Below, one piece after another: positions 50,850-54,246 of a stretch of 54,246 nucleotides of DNA. The position numbers and the translations under genes were made by a program. Under the pieces are notes generated by a model that was not told the DNA's origin, did not search any database, and worked only from the letters and a program-made list of their open reading frames with translations. The stretch is from assembly GCA_964446385.1 (NCBI GenBank), contig CAYUOH010000014.1, forward strand, positions 1 to 54,246, in the 5' to 3' direction. Origin of the DNA: CAYSRC01 sp964446385 (GTDB lineage Bacteria; Bacillota; Clostridia; Oscillospirales; Ruminococcaceae). How positions within the stretch are numbered: the first letter of the stretch is position 1; each line of letters starts with the position of its first letter.

Positions 50850-53195
50850 TCACACCATCCCGATAAACAGACCAATAAGCCTTACTAAGTATGCGGCGAT
50901 CCAGGCAATCAAACATTGCCAAACCACGACGCCTGCTGCCCATTTCACGCCAAGTTCACGGCGGACAGAAGCTATGGTGGCTACACACGGCGTGTAAAGC
51001 AGGCTGAACACAAGCAGAGATAATGCCGCGAGAGGAGTAATTGCCGTTTGCACGGAATCGGCAAACAGAATTTTCATCGTGGAAACGACGCTTTCCTTTG
51101 CCATGAATCCGCTTATAAGGGAAGTGCATATCCGCCAATCTCCAAGCCCGAGAGGAGTGAATATCGGAACAAGCAAGCCGGATATCTTAGCAAGAATACT
51201 GTTATGAGAATCGCTGACAAAATTAAAGCGCAGATCAAAGCTCTGCAGGAACCAGACAACAATTGTAGCAATAAGAATCACAGTAAAAGCTTTATGTAAA
51301 AAGTCTTTTGCTTTTTCCCAAAGAAGCTGTACCACGTTTTTGAATCCGGGAAGCCGATAGTTTGGCAGTTCCATAACAAACGGTACTGCCTTTCCGCGAA
51401 ACAGAGTGCCCTTGAACAGCAGAGCGACCACAATACTTATAGCTATACCGAGAATGTACAGGCCGGACATTATCAGTCCGCCGTGACCGGGAAAGAAAGC
51501 GCTGACAAAGAATGTATAAATAGGGAGTTTCGCCGTGCAGCTCATAAACGGCGTTAAGAGAATGGTCATTTTACGGTCACGTTCGCTCGGAAGCGTCCGG
51601 GTTGCCATGATTGCCGGAACCGTGCAGCCGAAGCCGATCAGCATCGGAACGATACTGCGCCCTGAAAGACCGATCTTGCGAAGCAGTTTGTCCATGACGA
51701 AGGCGACACGCGCGATATATCCGCTGTCTTCCATCAGAGAGAGGAATAAGAACAGCGTAACGATAATTGGCAGGAAACTGAGAACGCTTCCGACTCCGGC
51801 AAAAATACCGTCGATAATGATCCCGTGTATCGCGCTGTTGACATTAGCGGCGGTCAATGCCGCGTCTGTCACAGCAGACAGCGCGGTTATGCCGTTTTCA
51901 AGAAGTCCCTGCAGAAACGCGCCGATTACATTAAAGGTGAGATAGAAGACCAGAACCATAATGCCGATAAAGCAGGGGATCGCCGTATATTTACCTGTCA
52001 GAATACGGTCGATTTTCTCACTGCGGATGCGCTCCTTGCTTTGCTTTGGCTTTACTACGGTTTGCTCACAGAGTTTTTCAATGAATTCGAAACGCATATC
52101 TGCGATGGCAGCGCTTTTGTCAAGACCGCGTTCCTCTTCCATTTGCAACACTATATGTTCGAGGGTTTGTGCTTCATTTTGCTCGAGTGCAAGTTGTTCG
52201 ACGATCAGAGGATCGCCTTCTATTGCTTTGGTTGCCGCAAATCGGACAGGGAGGCCCGCGCGCTCAGCATGGTCTTCGATCAGGTGTTCGACCGCGTGTA
52301 TACAGCGGTGTACGGCGCCGTTGTGATCTTCTTTTGAACAGAAATCTTTTCTTTTTGGCTTTTCCTGATACTTGGCAATGTGAATTGCATGTTTTACCAG
52401 TTCATCAATGCCTTCATTCTTTGCGGCAGAGATCGGGATAACCGGAACACCCAGCGCCGCCTCGATGCCGTTGAGATCGACTGTGCCTCCGTTTCCCGTT
52501 AATTCGTCCATTACATTCAGTACGACGACCATCGGGATCTCCATTTCAAGAAGCTGCATGGTCAGATACAGATTGCGCTGAATGTTGGTAACATCAACAA
52601 TGTTGATAATGGCTTTCGGCCTGTCATTAAGAATAAAATTGCGTGATATAATTTCTTCGCTGCTGTAGGGAGACATGGAATAGATGCCCGGCAGATCTGT
52701 AACGGAGGTATTGGAGTGCCCTCGGATAGGTCCGTCCTTTCTGTCCACCGTAACGCCGGGGAAATTGCCGACGTGCTGGTTGGAACCGGTGAGAACGTTG
52801 AAAAGTGTTGTCTTACCGCTGTTCTGATTGCCAGCCAGAGCGTAGGTTAAAAGCGTTCCCTCCGGCAGAGGGTTTCCGTCTTTCTTTGTATGATATTTTC
52901 CTTCTTCACCGAGACCCGGGTGGGGTGAATCCGGAATGTCTTTGGCGCCGGCATGTTCCCGCGTGCGTTCGGTGATCGGTTCAATTCCGATTTGTTCCGC
53001 ATCTGCAAGACGGAGCGTAAGCTCATAGCCGTGAATTTGCACTTCCATGGGGTCGCCCATGGGCGCGAGTTTTACCACGGTAATTTCAGTACCGGGAATG
53101 ACACCCATATCAAGAAAATGCTGTCTCAGGGCGCCTTCTCCGCCGACTGTTTTTATGCAGGCGCTTTGACCGATTTGTAATTCTTTCAGTGTCAT
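50850..53195 (-). CDS. feoB: Ferrous iron transporter FeoB with fused N-terminal FeoA domain
   Basis: A 781-residue inner-membrane Fe(II) transporter. Residues 1-75 are a FeoA (SH3-like) domain (LRQHFLDMGVIPGTEITVVK), then a 40-residue linker, then the FeoB GTPase: G1 GNQNSGKTT (122-130), G3 DLPG, G4 NVMD and G5 SAAK. A helical domain and the Gate-type membrane core follow (IVPMLIGFGCTVPAIMATRTL, TPFMSCTAKLPIYTFF). FeoA is usually a separate gene; fusion occurs in some anaerobes. Regulated very probably by the DtxR-type protein encoded upstream, 13 bases away. Confidence 0.93.
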   Translation of the reverse strand: MTLKELQIGQSACIKTVGGEGALRQHFLDMGVIPGTEITVVKLAPMGDPMEVQIHGYELTLRLADAEQIGIEPITERTREHAGAKDIPDSPHPGLGEEGKYHTKKDGNPLPEGTLLTYALAGNQNSGKTTLFNVLTGSNQHVGNFPGVTVDRKDGPIRGHSNTSVTDLPGIYSMSPYSSEEIISRNFILNDRPKAIINIVDVTNIQRNLYLTMQLLEMEIPMVVVLNVMDELTGNGGTVDLNGIEAALGVPVIPISAAKNEGIDELVKHAIHIAKYQEKPKRKDFCSKEDHNGAVHRCIHAVEHLIEDHAERAGLPVRFAATKAIEGDPLIVEQLALEQNEAQTLEHIVLQMEEERGLDKSAAIADMRFEFIEKLCEQTVVKPKQSKERIRSEKIDRILTGKYTAIPCFIGIMVLVFYLTFNVIGAFLQGLLENGITALSAVTDAALTAANVNSAIHGIIIDGIFAGVGSVLSFLPIIVTLFLFLSLMEDSGYIARVAFVMDKLLRKIGLSGRSIVPMLIGFGCTVPAIMATRTLPSERDRKMTILLTPFMSCTAKLPIYTFFVSAFFPGHGGLIMSGLYILGIAISIVVALLFKGTLFRGKAVPFVMELPNYRLPGFKNVVQLLWEKAKDFLHKAFTVILIATIVVWFLQSFDLRFNFVSDSHNSILAKISGLLVPIFTPLGLGDWRICTSLISGFMAKESVVSTMKILFADSVQTAITPLAALSLLVFSLLYTPCVATIASVRRELGVKWAAGVVVWQCLIAWIAAYLVRLIGLFIGMV

Positions 53196-53208
53196 TTAGA
53201 TTCCTACC

Positions 53209-53574
53209 TTATGCTTTTTTTGCGTGACGGCAAATAGCATCGAATGTTACCTCGCTGATGTCGTGTTCAACTTTACAGGCATCCTCTGTTGCTGTTTTTT
53301 CGTCAACTCCAAGATTCATAAAGAATTCAGTCAGCAGTTTGTGCCGGTTATAAATTCTGTTTGCGATTTCAGACCCGGCTTCGGTAAGTGTCAGATATCC
53401 TTCCTCATCAGCTGTAATATAACCGCCGTTTTTCAGAAGGCCGATCGCCCGGCTTACACTTGGTTTTGAGAATCCCATATACTCGCCGACATTAACTGCG
53501 CGAACAGGTGTGCTTTTTTGTGAGAGTATCAGGATTGTTTCAAGATACATTTCGCCGGATTCCAGTATATGCAT
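53209..53574 (-). CDS. DtxR/MntR-type metal-dependent regulator
   Basis: A 121-residue metalloregulator. The winged helix reads VRAVNVGEYMGFSKPSVSRAIGLLKNGGYI; the metal and dimer part is NRIYNRHKLLTEFF and KVEHDISE, with the conserved His and Glu residues. AAAGGAG lies nine bases before the ATG at 53574; the TTG at 53601 is rejected because it lies before that site. It is the first gene of the feo operon and has two matching operators in its promoter, so iron-dependent autoregulation is inferred. Confidence 0.88.
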   Translation of the reverse strand: MHILESGEMYLETILILSQKSTPVRAVNVGEYMGFSKPSVSRAIGLLKNGGYITADEEGYLTLTEAGSEIANRIYNRHKLLTEFFMNLGVDEKTATEDACKVEHDISEVTFDAICRHAKKA

Positions 53575-53593
53575 GATCAATGACTCCTTTGTG

Positions 53594-53640
53594 GTTAGCA
53601 ATAGCTAACTATGTGAATAGGTTAGCATATGCTAACCTAT
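53594..53640. promoter_or_regulatory. Twin DtxR-type operators and feo promoter
   Basis: GTTAGC-N4-GCTAAC occurs twice: with AATA at 53594-53609 and with ATAT at 53621-53636. The second sits in a perfect 24 bp palindrome (53617-53640, ATAGGTTAGC and its complement). On the minus strand TTGACA (53646-53641) overlaps the palindrome edge as a -35 element. Binding here would cover the promoter and the leader up to the ribosome site. Confidence 0.75.
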
Positions 53641-53706
53641 ATGTCAAGTCAGATTCATGTATTATCAACTTACATCCGCAATAATTACAAAATAGCAAAT
53701 CAGGAT

Positions 53707-53735
53707 AATATGCTCAGAAATGGGCATATTTTTTT
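53707..53735 (+). terminator. Hairpin with T-run upstream of the DUF134 promoter
   Basis: AATATGC and GCATATT pair around a ten-base loop and are followed by five more T. No plus-strand gene ends just upstream, so it may only insulate the DUF134 promoter. Confidence 0.45.
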
Positions 53736-53744
53736 AAAATGTTA

Positions 53745-53772
53745 TTGACATATGTCCGAAACTGGGTAAAAT
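53745..53772 (+). promoter_or_regulatory. Promoter of the DUF134 gene
   Basis: TTGACA (53745-53750), 16 bp and TAAAAT (53767-53772) form a good promoter. The -35 overlaps the palindrome GACATATGTC, and a related GACATATG recurs at 53786-53793, which suggests an operator. Confidence 0.6.
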
Positions 53773-53819
53773 ATAAATTGAAAGCGACATATGCCGGTAA
53801 CCATAAGGAGGTGAATGTT

Positions 53820-54246
53820 ATGCCAAGACCCCGAAAATGGAGAAAAGTTTGCTGCCTTCCCGACAGCAACCGTTTCGGACCCCTTGACACCCCTGCAGAC
53901 GCAGTGAACACAGTCAATATGACCGTTGATGAGTATGAGACTATACGGCTAATTGATTTAGACAGATTTACTCAGGAAGAGTGTGCCAATCAAATGAACA
54001 TTTCCCGCACAACCGTCCAAGGGATTTATGACGAGGCGAGGAAAAAACTTGCTGAGTCCTTAGTCAACGGGAAAGTACTCTGGATAGATGGCGGCGAATA
54101 TCAGCTCTGTGACGGCAGAGGGAATGGCTGTGGCAGAGGCGGCTGTCGGCGCCATAGATGCGGCAGAGGGTTTGATGAAGAACCCGAAACTGAAAACAAT
54201 TTAAATGCGAATAGAACGGAGGATTCAGATGAAAATAGCGATACCG
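53820..54246 (+). CDS. DUF134 family DNA-binding protein (3' end outside window)
   Basis: The visible 142 residues start MPRPRKWRKVCCLPDSNRFG, continue with NMTVDEYETIRLIDLDRFTQ and the helix-turn-helix ECANQMNISRTTVQGIYDEA, and end in a Gly/Cys/Arg-rich stretch (CGRGGCRRHRCGRG). This is the DUF134 family. AAGGAGGTG lies seven bases before the ATG. No stop occurs before the window edge, and the next gene starts inside its 3' part in another frame. Confidence 0.88.
   Translation, partial: MPRPRKWRKVCCLPDSNRFGPLDTPADAVNTVNMTVDEYETIRLIDLDRFTQEECANQMNISRTTVQGIYDEARKKLAESLVNGKVLWIDGGEYQLCDGRGNGCGRGGCRRHRCGRGFDEEPETENNLNANRTEDSDENSDT
54229..54246 (+). CDS. Start of a NifX/NifB-like dinitrogenase cofactor-family protein (6 codons)
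   Basis: GGAGG lies seven bases before an ATG that opens MKIAIP, the usual beginning of the small dinitrogenase iron-molybdenum cofactor-like proteins that often follow DUF134 genes. Only six codons are inside the window, so the call rests on the ribosome site and gene order. Confidence 0.5.

Overview
The window reads as a chromosomal segment of an anaerobic Gram-positive bacterium, most likely a clostridium. The reasons are strong GGAGG-type ribosome sites, tight operons with 1-4 nt overlaps, lipoprotein signal peptides, and families typical of Clostridia: type III glutamine synthetase, a split glutamate synthase, an ANTAR regulator, DUF1836, DUF6320, a fused FeoA-FeoB and DUF134. No rRNA, tRNA, CRISPR array or transposase was found.

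Left end (1-8652): an ammonium-assimilation island. A type III glutamine synthetase (glnN, cut by the window edge) diverges from a seven-gene operon. That operon holds a glutamate synthase split into amidotransferase, FMN/Fe-S core, ferredoxin, FAD oxidoreductase and GXGXG proteins, then a short type I glutamine synthetase and an ANTAR RNA-binding regulator. Both divergent promoters are near-consensus. Both leaders begin with hexaloop hairpins (loops AAGGGC, AAAGGC, AAAGAC) that share sequence with the 5' arm of an intrinsic terminator. This is what ANTAR antitermination looks like, so the last gene of the operon probably controls both transcripts.

8673-17595: a 40-residue basic protein, an AraC/GyrI-like regulator, a complete potABCD polyamine importer, and a minus-strand trio (DUF1836 regulator, esterase fused to an acyltransferase-like domain, DUF6320 membrane protein).

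17652-23699: a phage- or satellite-like replication module, all on the minus strand. It carries an ArpU-like protein, a Zn-finger protein, a family A DNA polymerase, a P4-type primase-helicase and a DUF1492-like protein. There is no integrase, capsid or terminase gene. It also holds a 140 bp array with a 10 bp period, an AT-rich inverted repeat next to the primase gene, and a strong terminator just ahead of the polymerase.

23974-40709: accessory genes with clear signs of decay. They include an orphan pilin, two lipoproteins, a flavodoxin followed by an ABC permease remnant, a two-component system, a glycosyltransferase and a DMT transporter. A cyclic-di-GMP cluster here contains two diguanylate-cyclase genes joined out of frame, a GGDEF/HD-GYP protein and an EAL pseudogene. 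Part of it is bracketed by a 40 bp direct repeat.

40710-48035: a polyamine biosynthesis operon (speD, speA-type decarboxylase, speE, speB, carboxyspermidine dehydrogenase, nspC) encoding two routes to spermidine. Its leader has five consecutive hairpins and an attenuator-like terminator touching the speD ribosome site. An orphan acyl carrier protein follows.

48237-54246: a TetR / membrane-anchored flavodoxin / CDP-alcohol phosphatidyltransferase operon, a GNAT acetyltransferase, an iron island (DtxR-type regulator with two operators, FeoAB fusion, FeoB-associated Cys-rich peptide), and the start of a DUF134 / NifX-like pair cut by the right edge.

All assignments come from reading the sequence and recognising motifs; no database search was run.
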